In this document: positions 34,396 to 42,695 of the stretch, piece by piece | Layout: every line of letters starts with the position of its first letter | Numbering within the stretch: the first letter of the stretch is position 1 | NCBI RefSeq assembly: GCF_001679325.1 | Contig: NZ_LZMX01000030.1 | From: Haemophilus_D parainfluenzae_AD | GTDB lineage: Bacteria > Pseudomonadota > Gammaproteobacteria > Enterobacterales > Pasteurellaceae | DNA length: 64,000 nucleotides | Reading direction: 5' to 3' (one strand) | Made by a program: the position numbers and the translations under genes | Notes under the pieces: model-generated | What the model saw: the letters and a program-made list of their open reading frames with translations, nothing else | Databases searched by the model: none | Told to the model about the DNA's origin: nothing

Positions 34396-34598
34396 AAGAT
34401 GTCTCCCGTTTACCATGTAGTGAATAAAGATTTATGCAAAAATGCAAAATTTTGCATAGTCCATTTAGGCTTTCATCCAAGTGGACTCTCTAATAGTCCA
34501 CTCTTGTGTCAAAATGACACAAATCCGTTTATTAATTAATCAATCTTTAAATGATTGCTACAGTCTTGAGTGAATAATTATTTCTTTATTTTTAATAA

Positions 34599-34805
34599 TT
34601 ATGTACTTTTGGTTTTATCCTTACCTGAATTTTCAGCATTATGAAGTAAATCCTGTTTTGCTTCTTGAAGGTAGTTATCCAATAGATGATTAACTATATC
34701 ACTCATTTTAGTTAGTTTTCCGCTCTTATGACTGATTTCAATAGCTAACATTTCTAACTTATTCCTTCTCATTTCATTAACTCGAACAGATGTATCTTTT
34801 CTCAT
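34599..34805 (-). CDS. Prophage 2 putative repressor (ribbon-helix-helix)
   Basis: 68-aa protein whose first 50 residues (DTSVRVNEMRRNKLEMLAIE, then KMSDIVNHLLDNYLQEA) follow the strand-helix-turn-helix pattern of CopG/Arc-type DNA-binding proteins. It is divergent from rep, and the intervening region holds repeated GTATGTA and ATGCGGTAT motifs, likely operators. It is probably the functional equivalent of the prophage 1 protein at 26442-26708 with different specificity. Confidence 0.6.
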   Translation of the reverse strand: MRKDTSVRVNEMRRNKLEMLAIEISHKSGKLTKMSDIVNHLLDNYLQEAKQDLLHNAENSGKDKTKST

Positions 34806-34865
34806 TATTTCTATCTCAAAATCTGGTTTGTAATTGATGTCCTATTATACTTTTTTTGTCTCAAA

Positions 34866-34936
34866 GTATGTAAATATGCTTGTATGCGGTATGTAAAAGT
34901 TGTATATTTTATTTGATGTATGTACACATGCGGTAT
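34866..34936. promoter_or_regulatory. Repeated motifs upstream of prophage 2 rep
   Basis: GTATGTA occurs at 34866, 34889 and 34918, and ATGCGGTAT at 34884-34892 and 34928-34936, in the gap between the RHH gene and rep. These are candidate repressor operators and differ from the TGTATACA sites of prophage 1, which would let both phages coexist. Confidence 0.45.
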
Positions 34937-34946
34937 AGAGGCATAA

Positions 34947-36215
34947 GTGATCGACTTCTTGAAGCTATCAATTCCATTCAAAACAGAGCATATCCTCGTT
35001 TGCAAAGACGGGGAAACCTCTTTTTTGAAAGAAACCCTGATAGAGATAGCCAAGAGAACAGGTCTTAAACTACGGGCAGGCAATGTCACCTTTGAGATTG
35101 ACGGTGATCTTGATGTTGCCGAACTGTCCCACCCTTATGAAGCCATTCCTAGTCATTTTGGTTCGTTAGCAATGAAAGTCTTCAACGGCAGCGATAGAAT
35201 GAAAACCCCGCCTTATATTGAGCTGAAAGCCAGTCCCGCAAAATTACTTCAAGGGCATAATGTCTTTGGTTCAACCAATCTTGATGTTTGTTGTTTTGTG
35301 ATGCTGAAAACCTTTTGTGAAGCCTTGCCAGAACTCTACGAAATGACTGACACTGAAAATACGATGATAGATTGGATTGATGTCACCTATTCAGCTCATA
35401 TTCCGTCTGAAATGATGCAAAAGCAGGTGATTAGCTTTTTGCAAAATGTGAGAGCAGGGCAAACCAAGAAAACGCGATATAACCGAGAATATGAGACAAC
35501 AGCAGAATGGAACAGTGGTTCAGAGCATAGAGTCCTTAAAGTCTATTTAAAAGGGGCAGAGTTGCAAAAACGTTTGTCCGAAATCCAATCCGAATTAAAA
35601 CGTACGCCAAATAAACAAAATCTTCTTAATGTGCTAAACGTGTTAAGCAATCCAAATTTAATTGAATTTTCCAAGCAATGTGTGCGTTTTGAGGCTCGGC
35701 TAAAACAACGTTATTTAGATAAATACCGTATTCCACGCAAATTATGCGATTTAATCCAGTATCAAAGACAGTATGAAAAACAGGGAAAAAGCCTGATTAA
35801 AGACCTATGGCAAGATGCCTTTAACGATATTATCCAAGCGGTTGGAGAAAGCAAAATGAATGTATATAACCGAGACAATATTCAGAAATTACTGAAAAAA
35901 CAGTATTACACAGTAACACCTAAGGGCAATATTAGTTATGCGAAGGCAGATAGATTATTTGGTTTTTATAAAAACTTATTAACTTATGGATATTTAGAAA
36001 CTCAGTCAGAAATGGATAGAAAAACGTTCTGGCGACACGAAAAAGACTTATTAGCTGTCGGGCTAACGAAAGCCCAGTTGCAAAACCTCAAAGCCCACGA
36101 ACGCCATAACATCATTCCGTTAATGAAACTTGTTGAAATTGATTTTAGTTGTCAGCGTCCTGATTGGTATGTTGAACCAACATTAGATTTTGTCCAAATG
36201 CAGTTAGCTGCGTAA
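34947..36215 (+). CDS. Inovirus replication initiation protein (gene II/X family), prophage 2
   Basis: 422-aa rolling-circle initiator of the Phage_CRI/gene X type. Features are the MIDWIDVTYSAHIPSEM block near residue 140 with an aspartate-containing strand, the YETTAEWNSGSEHRVLKVYLKGAELQ region near 185 with the nicking-type tyrosines, and an FEARLKQRYL segment near 252. The C-terminal third matches the gene X domain (TYGYLETQSEMDRKTFWRHEKDL). Start is GTG 34947 with AGAGG 5 nt upstream. It is unrelated by eye to the prophage 1 Rep beyond layout. Confidence 0.85.
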   Translation: MIDFLKLSIPFKTEHILVCKDGETSFLKETLIEIAKRTGLKLRAGNVTFEIDGDLDVAELSHPYEAIPSHFGSLAMKVFNGSDRMKTPPYIELKASPAKLLQGHNVFGSTNLDVCCFVMLKTFCEALPELYEMTDTENTMIDWIDVTYSAHIPSEMMQKQVISFLQNVRAGQTKKTRYNREYETTAEWNSGSEHRVLKVYLKGAELQKRLSEIQSELKRTPNKQNLLNVLNVLSNPNLIEFSKQCVRFEARLKQRYLDKYRIPRKLCDLIQYQRQYEKQGKSLIKDLWQDAFNDIIQAVGESKMNVYNRDNIQKLLKKQYYTVTPKGNISYAKADRLFGFYKNLLTYGYLETQSEMDRKTFWRHEKDLLAVGLTKAQLQNLKAHERHNIIPLMKLVEIDFSCQRPDWYVEPTLDFVQMQLAA

Positions 36216-36239
36216 TTTAACTAACCGAGAGGTATAAAA

Positions 36240-36536
36240 ATGAGTAATCAAAACATTGAACAGTATTTATTGAAAGTACAAATTTTTTCAACTTCCAGAA
36301 TTGATGAACGGTCAGGGGTAAGTGAGAAAACGGGAAAAGATTGGTTTATTCGCACGCAGGAAGCCTATATTGAATTAGGTGGTCAGTTTCCTGTTCAAAT
36401 TAAAGTGCCCTTGAAAAAGGATCAAGTTCCTTATTCTCCTGGTAATTACTATGTTCATCCAACTTCTTTTAAAGTCAGTGGTTATTTTGATTTAAAAGTA
36501 AGTGATATTGTTTTAGTTCCCGCTATTGATAAGTGA
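36240..36536 (+). CDS. Phage ssDNA-binding protein (pV, helix-destabilising), prophage 2
   Basis: 98 aa. The C-terminal half strongly resembles f1 gene V: AYIELGGQFPVQIKVPLKKD, then the PGNYYVHPTSFKVSGYFDL segment, ending in LVPA. The protein binds plus-strand DNA cooperatively, stops conversion to double strand and presents DNA for packaging. Its stop TGA overlaps the next ATG (TGATG). Prophage 1 uses a different protein in this place. Confidence 0.85.
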   Translation: MSNQNIEQYLLKVQIFSTSRIDERSGVSEKTGKDWFIRTQEAYIELGGQFPVQIKVPLKKDQVPYSPGNYYVHPTSFKVSGYFDLKVSDIVLVPAIDK

Positions 36537-36802
36537 TGAATGAAGAAATAGAAATTACAACTAAGTTTTGCCACCCTTATATGAGTTTTGGCGGTGATGG
36601 TTGTAGTGATGTCGTATTGAAAGTGCCACGGACAGAGGCGGTCAAACTTCAATCTGTGGCACATTCAGGGAATGAAAATCAAGGCTTTTCAGTGGGTGAT
36701 TTTTTTCATCATACCGATAGCTTTGGTTTTTCATTTGGTCTTGTGCTTATTTTTTATTTAATCGCTAAATCTGTGGGAACATTTTTAGCGCTTTTCAAAT
36801 AA
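36536..36802 (+). CDS. Conserved inovirus small membrane protein, prophage 2
   Basis: 88-aa homologue of the 28669-28941 product: conserved EIEITTKFCHPYMSFGGDGC, variable middle, and a C-terminal hydrophobic span (about 62-86). I chose ATG 36536, which overlaps the gene V stop. Likely minor virion or assembly protein. Confidence 0.65.
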   Translation: MNEEIEITTKFCHPYMSFGGDGCSDVVLKVPRTEAVKLQSVAHSGNENQGFSVGDFFHHTDSFGFSFGLVLIFYLIAKSVGTFLALFK

Positions 36803-36836
36803 GCACATAATTTTAACTCAATATAAGGAGTTTCTT

Positions 36837-37067
36837 ATGTCAAATTTAAAAAAATACCTTATTGCTGCTGTAGTTTTGGGATCTTCCGTTGGTGCTTTTG
36901 CTGGCAGTGAATCGGCACAAAAAGTACAAATTGATGTTTCCGGTATGCTTAATCAAGTTGATTTTTCAACGGTGATTGCCGGAATTATCGCCGCAGGCGG
37001 TGTGTTAATTGGCCCGCGTATTGCCAAAATGGGTATCCGCTTTATTTTGGGACTATTTGGAAAATAA
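36837..37067 (+). CDS. Major coat protein (pVIII-like), prophage 2
   Basis: 76-aa precursor; signal peptide of about 22 residues (cleavage after GAFA), mature protein 54 aa with acidic N-terminus (GSESAQKVQIDVSG), one hydrophobic span (STVIAGIIAAGGVLIG) and a basic C-terminus (RIAKMGIRFILGLFGK). Similar in design but not in sequence to the prophage 1 coat. Shine-Dalgarno AAGGAG is strong, as expected for an abundant protein. Confidence 0.85.
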   Translation: MSNLKKYLIAAVVLGSSVGAFAGSESAQKVQIDVSGMLNQVDFSTVIAGIIAAGGVLIGPRIAKMGIRFILGLFGK

Positions 37068-37074
37068 CAATAAC

Positions 37075-37103
37075 AAGGGGGGATTTGCGTCCCCTTTTTT
37101 CTT
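37075..37103 (+). terminator. Terminator after the prophage 2 major coat gene
   Basis: AAGGGG...CCCCTT stem around ATTTGCGT, followed by a run of T; same position as in prophage 1. Confidence 0.8.
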
Positions 37104-37113
37104 TGGGGTGCGT

Positions 37114-37188
37114 ATGTTATGGGATTTTGCTTATTTTCTTTTGGGTATGGTATGCGGTTTAGTCGTGGTGCTTGGCTTAAATGGATAG
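37114..37188 (+). CDS. 24-aa membrane micro-ORF overlapping the pIII start, prophage 2
   Basis: Encodes MLWDFAYFLLGMVCG followed by LVVVLGLNG, a single hydrophobic span. It corresponds to 29239-29310 of prophage 1 in length, place, overlap with pIII and key residues (W3, GMxC, final G). GGGGTG lies upstream of the ATG. The two DNA sequences differ widely while the pattern is kept, which argues for selection on the peptide. Confidence 0.6.
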   Translation: MLWDFAYFLLGMVCGLVVVLGLNG

Positions 37189-38777
37189 TGATTTTTAGTT
37201 TTATTTTTAACGTTGTTTTATCCTATAAAGCTAACGCTAATCCGTTACTTGCCCGCGTGGTATTAGCTGAAGTGTTTGAAGGGATTGTTGCAAGACGGGC
37301 TGCGGTTTCTGTGGTTGGGAGAGCTGCCGCAAATGATGCCGCTTATTTAGCGGCAAATGAAGCAGCAATAGGATTACGTGCAGCACAGACTTATCGGGCA
37401 TTGGGAACGGTTGCGGCAAATGACGCAACATTTGCTGTTGGCGCAACATCAACATTACGCAATGCGAAAGATATTTCATGGGTTGCGTTAGCGTTAACAT
37501 CAGGTGCAATTACGCTTAAGGATTTGAATGTAGAAAGTAATAGCAAAATCGGGGTTGCTTTTGAGCCTACTGCTGTTCCTTTAGCTGATGGTCGTTATGC
37601 GATAAATGTGAATGGTGAAACAAAAGTTGTCAACGCAATGCCGAGTCCGAAAGATCCAATTATTTATCAGTATTCAAAAGAAAAGAAACAGATTTCGGAA
37701 AATTCACAGGATATTTATAAATCCGATGTCTTAGATAAACATTATAAATATTTCAATACGTTAAGAACGGGGGAGTACGCGCAATCAAATTCTATTGAAA
37801 AATTGGCTGAATATATCGCGCAAGAGGAATGGGGAGGAAAAGGAGAAGAAAATTATTCAGAAGTCGATATTGAGGGCAAGAAATACCGTTATCTACGTTC
37901 ACAAACTACCGTAGAAAATCGTTATTTACGTCATCAAAAAATAGGTAATATGATTTATCCTGAAGTTCGTCAGATATTTACCGAAAAACAATTAAACTAT
38001 GATTTTGAGCCGATTTTAGAGGGAAATACTGGCTCGCAAATCGTTTATTCTTTTAATCCACCTAAACCTTCGGATTATGAAGTTTCTACACGTGTAAATA
38101 ATTTAACCTACATTAGATTTGAAGAAAATCAACATTGGGTAGGCGATTTTCCAACAACTTCATCAGATAAGCAGTTAAATTCAGTCGCAGATTTAGATTT
38201 AAATCTTTATACCAAACCCTTAACCGCCACACAATTAGCGTTATTGTATAACGCCTTATTGATGTCTGCTGCGTCTCAGCCTGGTTATATTGGAGTTCCG
38301 TTTAGTGCATCTGATCCGATTACATCGGCAGAAGTACAAGCACAATTAAATAAATTAGGTAAAACGGCAACCTTTGCCGATTTATTTGCTAAAGCAGGTG
38401 TAGGAAATCAATTATCCATAGGCACATCAAACCAACCACAACCTATTCCACAACCCACACCGAATCCCGGTACGCGTCCAGGTGAAGAAAAAGATGATAA
38501 AGATATTGATGATGAACCCAAATATCCTGAACTTGAGTCACCCACAGCACGACAAATTTTAGAGCCATTTAATCAGTTTTTTCCGCAGCTCAAGAATTTT
38601 CATTTAGCCGATCGTGCTGTGCAGTGTCCAACGTGGGAAGGGCATATTGATTATTTAAATATTGATGTTCGATTAGATAAGCATTGCCAATATGTAGAGC
38701 AAAATAAAGCCGTGATTACTTCCTTGATGCTGCTTATTTGGGGAATTGTCGCATTAAGAATTTTATTGAGTGCATAA
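37152..38777 (+). CDS. Adsorption protein (pIII-like), prophage 2
   Basis: 541-aa virion-tip protein. The signal peptide begins MRFSRGAWLKWIVIFSFIFN and ends near KANA-N; an earlier ATG at 37119 would add 11 residues, but the chosen start matches prophage 1. The N-terminal 400 residues, including an alanine-rich stretch near 30-90, have no likeness to prophage 1 and are probably receptor-specific. A linker of PQP/TPNPGTRPG near 435 precedes the conserved C-terminal domain (PTARQILEPFNQFFPQL, QCPTW, two cysteines, membrane anchor ending LRILLSA). Confidence 0.8.
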   Translation: MRFSRGAWLKWIVIFSFIFNVVLSYKANANPLLARVVLAEVFEGIVARRAAVSVVGRAAANDAAYLAANEAAIGLRAAQTYRALGTVAANDATFAVGATSTLRNAKDISWVALALTSGAITLKDLNVESNSKIGVAFEPTAVPLADGRYAINVNGETKVVNAMPSPKDPIIYQYSKEKKQISENSQDIYKSDVLDKHYKYFNTLRTGEYAQSNSIEKLAEYIAQEEWGGKGEENYSEVDIEGKKYRYLRSQTTVENRYLRHQKIGNMIYPEVRQIFTEKQLNYDFEPILEGNTGSQIVYSFNPPKPSDYEVSTRVNNLTYIRFEENQHWVGDFPTTSSDKQLNSVADLDLNLYTKPLTATQLALLYNALLMSAASQPGYIGVPFSASDPITSAEVQAQLNKLGKTATFADLFAKAGVGNQLSIGTSNQPQPIPQPTPNPGTRPGEEKDDKDIDDEPKYPELESPTARQILEPFNQFFPQLKNFHLADRAVQCPTWEGHIDYLNIDVRLDKHCQYVEQNKAVITSLMLLIWGIVALRILLSA

Positions 38778-38786
38778 GGAATAACA

Positions 38787-39080
38787 ATGGGTAGCTTAAT
38801 TTTACGTTTATTTAGTGGTTTTCTTGGGTTTGCTTTTAAAGGTATTGTTGCAAAATTTTTTGTTTTTTTCGCACTTTTCTTTATTACAACGGAATTTATT
38901 CCCGTGGTGATTGAGTTATTTTTGCCAAAAGAGATACCAAATTTAAATGCGTTATTTATTGGTTTACCTGATTCTATTTGGTATTTTCTATCAATATTGC
39001 AAATCCCAACAGGAATAACATTAGTTATTTCGGCAATGTTGGCGCGCTTTATTATTCGTCGTTTACCAATTATTGGCTAG
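38787..39080 (+). CDS. Minor coat protein (pVI-like, DUF2523), prophage 2
   Basis: 97 aa. The first 46 residues are almost identical to the prophage 1 protein (MG-LILRLFSGFLGF-FKGIVAKFF), as is the end (LARFIIRRLPIIG). Hydrophobic segments at about 5-40 and 70-90. Conserved place between pIII and Zot. Confidence 0.8.
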   Translation: MGSLILRLFSGFLGFAFKGIVAKFFVFFALFFITTEFIPVVIELFLPKEIPNLNALFIGLPDSIWYFLSILQIPTGITLVISAMLARFIIRRLPIIG

Positions 39081-39088
39081 GGAGCATT

Positions 39089-40132
39089 ATGGCTATTTCG
39101 GCTTATGTGGGGTTACCTGGACACGGAAAATCTTATGAAGTGGTGAAGTCTGTCATCATTCCCGCCATTGCTTCGGGGCGTAGGGTAGTTTCAAATATTT
39201 ACGGATTAAACAAACAATTAATTGAAGAATATTGCCTATCAAAAGATAAAAAATTGTCGCCTGATAACTTAGGTGAATTGGTTATTGTCGATAATGATTT
39301 ATGCTTAGGTGTTGATTTTTACCCTTACAAGAACGCAATAGATAATAAAATTGAAACCTTTTGTAAAGCAGGAGATTTAATCATTATTGATGAAGCGTGG
39401 CGATTTTTCCCAAAGAAAGAAAAAATCAATGATAACCACTTTTCATTTTTATCAGAACACCGACATTTTACAGATAGTAACGGCATTTCTTGTGATTTTG
39501 TCATATTGAATCAGGATTTAACCAATTTACAAAGAGAGCTTGTGGAGCGAATTGAAACGACATTCAAAATGACAAAATTGGTTGCCGCAGGGTTAAAAAG
39601 TCGTTATCGGGTTGATGTGTTTTCGGGTAATAAATGTTGGAAAACCGCAAAGACGGCAAGTTATCAAGAAAAGTATGATAAGGCTATTTTTCCGCTTTAT
39701 AAAAGCTATGAAACCGATAATGGACGGGAATTAGTCACAGATAAACGGCAAAACGCGCTGAATAAATCCAGTATTAAATATTTTGCCGTGTTTGCCGTAT
39801 TGATTGTCGGGTTTTCGTTATATAAGCTCATTAGCTTTTTTACGCCACCTGAACAGGATACGCCAAAAGTTGAACAGACATTAAGCGAAAATAAGGAAAT
39901 TGAAGCGATTACATTAAATAATCAGCCACAACTTCAAGTAACTTTACCGTTATCAACGCAATGGCGCATAACAGGGGAGTTACAAAAATCAGGAAAAGCC
40001 TTTGTGATTTTGGCTGATAACCAAGGTAATTTACGGTTAGAACCACGTTCTAACTTTAATTTTACGGGGCGAATGTTGGAAGGCATTATTGATAATCAAC
40101 GGGTTAATTATTATTCTGGAGTAAAACAATGA
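39089..40132 (+). CDS. Zot-domain assembly ATPase (pI-like), prophage 2
   Basis: 347-aa assembly motor. Walker A GLPGHGKS at residues 8-15 (histidine in place of the serine seen in prophage 1), Walker B LIIIDEAWRFFP near 100, one membrane span near 228-246 (FAVFAVLIVGFSLYKLI), and a periplasmic tail ending VNYYSGVKQ. I chose ATG 39089 (MAISAYVGLPG) by homology; a longer frame runs back into the pVI gene. It overlaps the secretin start by 4 nt. Confidence 0.9.
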   Translation: MAISAYVGLPGHGKSYEVVKSVIIPAIASGRRVVSNIYGLNKQLIEEYCLSKDKKLSPDNLGELVIVDNDLCLGVDFYPYKNAIDNKIETFCKAGDLIIIDEAWRFFPKKEKINDNHFSFLSEHRHFTDSNGISCDFVILNQDLTNLQRELVERIETTFKMTKLVAAGLKSRYRVDVFSGNKCWKTAKTASYQEKYDKAIFPLYKSYETDNGRELVTDKRQNALNKSSIKYFAVFAVLIVGFSLYKLISFFTPPEQDTPKVEQTLSENKEIEAITLNNQPQLQVTLPLSTQWRITGELQKSGKAFVILADNQGNLRLEPRSNFNFTGRMLEGIIDNQRVNYYSGVKQ

Positions 40133-41265
40133 AATTACAACGTAACATTTTATGTTTTTTTTCCTGTTTTTTGTTTGGTGTGGCGCAGGCAAAAAATGTT
40201 GATTTTAAGCTTGAAGCCGTACCGTTACCGAAAGCGGTAGGAATGATCTATGATGAAGTTTTAGAAAAGCCTTATATGCTTGATCCAAAATTAGCAGCAG
40301 ATACACGGTTAATCAGCTTTCATACCAAGGAAGACCAAGATTTTAATCAGTTTATTACACGCTATTTTGAAAATATGAATATCAAAACCTATGAGAAAAA
40401 TGGCGTAGTTTACCTTGCGCATATTGAGCCAAAACCGCCAAAAATTATCAAACACAGTTTTGTTTATAATCCTGTTCATCGTGATACAGAATATCTTGCG
40501 CAGTTTTTACAAGGAGAGGGGCAAGTCTCGGCAAGTGGTGATAAGCTCGTTTATTATGGAACAGCGGAAGATATTGCAAGAATTAAATCAGTTTTAAAAT
40601 CGGTTGATACGCCAAGCCGTGAAGTCGTTGTAACGGGTTATGTTTTTGAAGTGCAGGACATTGCCAAAGAAGGAAGCGGAATTAATTTATTGGCAAAATT
40701 GCTATCGGGAAAACTGGGTATCAACATTGGTTACAAACAAAACTATGAAAATTTTATTACGGTTAATGCAGGGAATTTGGATGCAATGATTGAGTTATTT
40801 CGCACTGATGAACGCTTTCAAGTCGTTAGTAGCCCAACGTTGCGTGTAAAATCAGGTTCAAAGGGAAATTTTTCAGTAGGTTCTGATGTGCCTGTTTTAT
40901 CAAATGTTACCTATCAGGACGGCAGACCTATTCAATCGATTGAATATCGTTCTTCTGGTGTGATCTTTGATATACAACCAACGATTAAAAGTAATGCGAT
41001 AGACTTAAAAATCAATCAACAACTTTCTAATTTTGTGAAGACGGATACGGGCGTAAATCAATCGCCAACACTGATTAAACGCGATATTGTTACTGATGTT
41101 ACGCTTAAAAGTGGTGATATTGTGGTTTTAGGCGGACTGGCTGAAAACAAATTAACGGAGGGTGAAACAGGTTTTTCATTCTTACCGAAAGGCTTCTTGA
41201 CGGGAAAATCTAAATCAAACACTAAGACAGACATTGTAATTTTATTGCAAGTTAAAATGATCTAA
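40129..41265 (+). CDS. Phage secretin (pIV-like), prophage 2
   Basis: 378-aa outer-membrane channel, highly similar to the prophage 1 secretin (VDFKLEAVPLPKAV near 24, VKSGSKGNFSVGSDVPVL near 240, KRDIVTDVTLKSGDIVVLGG near 320). Signal peptide cleavage near AQA-K. It completes the phage's own export route. Confidence 0.92.
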   Translation: MKLQRNILCFFSCFLFGVAQAKNVDFKLEAVPLPKAVGMIYDEVLEKPYMLDPKLAADTRLISFHTKEDQDFNQFITRYFENMNIKTYEKNGVVYLAHIEPKPPKIIKHSFVYNPVHRDTEYLAQFLQGEGQVSASGDKLVYYGTAEDIARIKSVLKSVDTPSREVVVTGYVFEVQDIAKEGSGINLLAKLLSGKLGINIGYKQNYENFITVNAGNLDAMIELFRTDERFQVVSSPTLRVKSGSKGNFSVGSDVPVLSNVTYQDGRPIQSIEYRSSGVIFDIQPTIKSNAIDLKINQQLSNFVKTDTGVNQSPTLIKRDIVTDVTLKSGDIVVLGGLAENKLTEGETGFSFLPKGFLTGKSKSNTKTDIVILLQVKMI

Positions 41266-41280
41266 TTGAATTTCATAAAG

Positions 41281-41334
41281 TAAAAACCACAAAGGGTAAA
41301 GGCGTTACACGCCTGCGCTTTGTGGTTTTTACCT
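41281..41334 (+). terminator. Terminator at the end of prophage 2 structural operon
   Basis: TAAAAACCACAAAG (41281-41294) pairs perfectly with CTTTGTGGTTTTTA (41318-41331); an inner GGCG/CGCC stem lies in the loop. Confidence 0.9.
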
Positions 41335-41742
41335 TGTTACTTCATCATTAAATTTGAATTAGCAATATTATAGGGGGGTGTCGGGGGAAAATGCCACGCA
41401 TTTTCTCCTGACGTAAGGCGCAGCGGCTGCAGCGCCGGAAACAGAGATATTTATTTGAAAAAATGAATTCATTGCGCTCGGCATTCTTCAAAAAATCACA
41501 GCAATTAATGCGCCTTCTGCAGAACCTTTATAGCCACGTCCTTTAAGCTGATTAGATAATGCGAAACGCACCGTGCGTCTTTACATTTCCCTGACATTCC
41601 AATTTAACCATTCAATAAAACGATAAAACAACACGTTACAACGTGTTATTCAGCCTTATTTTGTCTTGTTTTACTAGTACCTGTGACTTGTGCATAACTC
41701 TGTGATCTTATTAATGCGTAGCTTTCACTAACCTTGTAATTG
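41335..41742. other. Prophage 2 non-coding region: likely origin and packaging signals
   Basis: 408 bp without a gene. It has a 14-bp imperfect stem (41380-41393 with 41399-41412), a GC-rich hairpin GGCGC/GCGCC (41417-41436, inner GCAGC/GCTGC), the 47-nt block 41454-41500 shared with prophage 1 (33255-33301) and the third dif-left repeat at 41683-41742. Confidence 0.6.
41683..41742 (+). repeat. dif-left repeat, copy 3 (60 bp)
   Basis: 3' end of prophage 2, directly before the intact dif. Differs from copy 2 at about five of 60 positions. Confidence 0.85.
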
Positions 41743-41770
41743 ATTTCGCATAATGTATATTATGTTAAAT
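41743..41770. other. dif: dif site (XerCD), chromosome terminus
   Basis: XerC arm ATTTCGCATAA (41743-41753), 6-bp centre TGTATA, XerD arm TTATGTTAAAT (41760-41770). The centre and the whole XerD arm equal those of E. coli dif, and the XerC arm differs only at its outer end. It is the only canonical dif in the window and should still resolve chromosome dimers; it forms the right boundary of the prophage array. Confidence 0.93.
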
Positions 41771-41918
41771 TAAATATATGAATAAGTCACAAATCAAAAC
41801 GGATAACTATCCTACTTTTATGCCACTGGTTAAAATAAAGTGATTTTGGGTTATGGATATAAAAGAAATAAATGGATGTCTTTGAAATGGAATAATTAGA
41901 ATTAGTCTGAAATTTTGA

Positions 41919-41939
41919 GATAACGCTACGTGAATTCTG
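41919..41939. repeat. Right member of a 21-bp inverted repeat flanking the prophage array
   Basis: Exact reverse complement of 25368-25388 (GATAACGCTACGTGAA then TTCTG). Outward similarity continues weakly (CATCAGATTT against CACCAGATTT). Confidence 0.8.
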
Positions 41940-41988
41940 AATACAATTACGTATATCAAATTCACCAGATTTCATCATTCTTGATCTG

Positions 41989-42106
41989 ATAATGAGAATT
42001 TATTTTATAAACACCCCACAAATGAGAATAATTAACATTGGTTTTTCTTTTGTTATTAGTGACTTATAAAAATATTTTTATAAAAATACTTGCTTATTCT
42101 CATTTG
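41989..42106 (+). promoter_or_regulatory. Fur-box-like cluster upstream of the ferritin genes
   Basis: GATAATGAGAAT and the paired AATGAGAATAA/TTATTCTCATT elements resemble parts of the Fur consensus GATAATGATAATCATTATC. Iron control of ferritin genes fits their role; extended Fur arrays upstream of ftnA are known in E. coli. Confidence 0.5.
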
Positions 42107-42189
42107 TGAGATTAGAATGCACACCGATGACAAGTTAAGCAGTCTTGTTTTTATTTTTAATCTCTACTTAATAAGGAAAGGAGTTGGTT

Positions 42190-42675
42190 ATGCTTAATAA
42201 AGCGATCGCAGATAAGTTAAATGAACAAATCAATTTAGAGTTCTACTCTTCTAACGTTTATTTACAAATGAGTTCTTGGTGTAGCAAACACGGTTACGAA
42301 GGTGCTGCAGCATTTCTACTTCGTCATGCTGATGAAGAATTAGAACACATGCAAAAATTATTCCAATACGTAAGTGAAACAAGTGGTATGCCACTTTTAG
42401 GTAAAATTGATGCACCTAAAAATGACTACAAATCACTTAAGGAAGTGTTTGAAACCACACTTGAACACGAAAAATTCATTACTTCTAAAATTAATGAATT
42501 AGTTGAAGTGACTTTTGCAAACAAAGACTATTCTACTTTTAACTTCTTACAATGGTACGTTGCAGAACAACACGAAGAAGAAAAATTATTCAATAGCATT
42601 ATTGATAAATTTAACTTGGTGGGTGAAGACGGTCGTTCGCTTTACTTTATCGATCGTGATTTAGCAACATTATAA
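42190..42675 (+). CDS. ftnA: Ferritin (iron storage), first of a tandem pair
   Basis: 161-aa bacterial non-haem ferritin forming a 24-subunit shell that oxidises and stores iron. Ferroxidase ligands E17, E50 and H53 are in place (NLEFYSSNVYLQ, EELEHM), with E94 in LEHEKF and Q127 in AEQHEEEK. I chose ATG 42190 after AAGGAG; a TTG two codons upstream is less likely. A second ferritin gene follows after 20 nt, as in H. influenzae; the two products probably form mixed shells. Confidence 0.93.
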   Translation: MLNKAIADKLNEQINLEFYSSNVYLQMSSWCSKHGYEGAAAFLLRHADEELEHMQKLFQYVSETSGMPLLGKIDAPKNDYKSLKEVFETTLEHEKFITSKINELVEVTFANKDYSTFNFLQWYVAEQHEEEKLFNSIIDKFNLVGEDGRSLYFIDRDLATL

Positions 42676-42695
42676 TTTTAAAAGGAGAATAAAAA

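Larger units (their letters stand above)
41771..42189. other. Intergenic region between dif and ftnA
   Basis: 419 bp with no convincing gene. It holds the right inverted-repeat copy and, nearer ftnA, Fur-like sequences: GATAATGAGAAT at about 41989 and a 13-bp inverted repeat CAAATGAGAATAA (42019-42031) with TTATTCTCATTTG (42094-42106). Confidence 0.6.

Noticed and set aside
41787..41978. 63-aa minus-strand ORF next to dif
   Set aside because: No ribosome-binding site or recognised domain. Part of it covers the 21-bp inverted repeat, and the low-complexity composition looks non-coding. The left copy of the repeat gives a similar peptide (QNSRSVI), but no ORF continues there.
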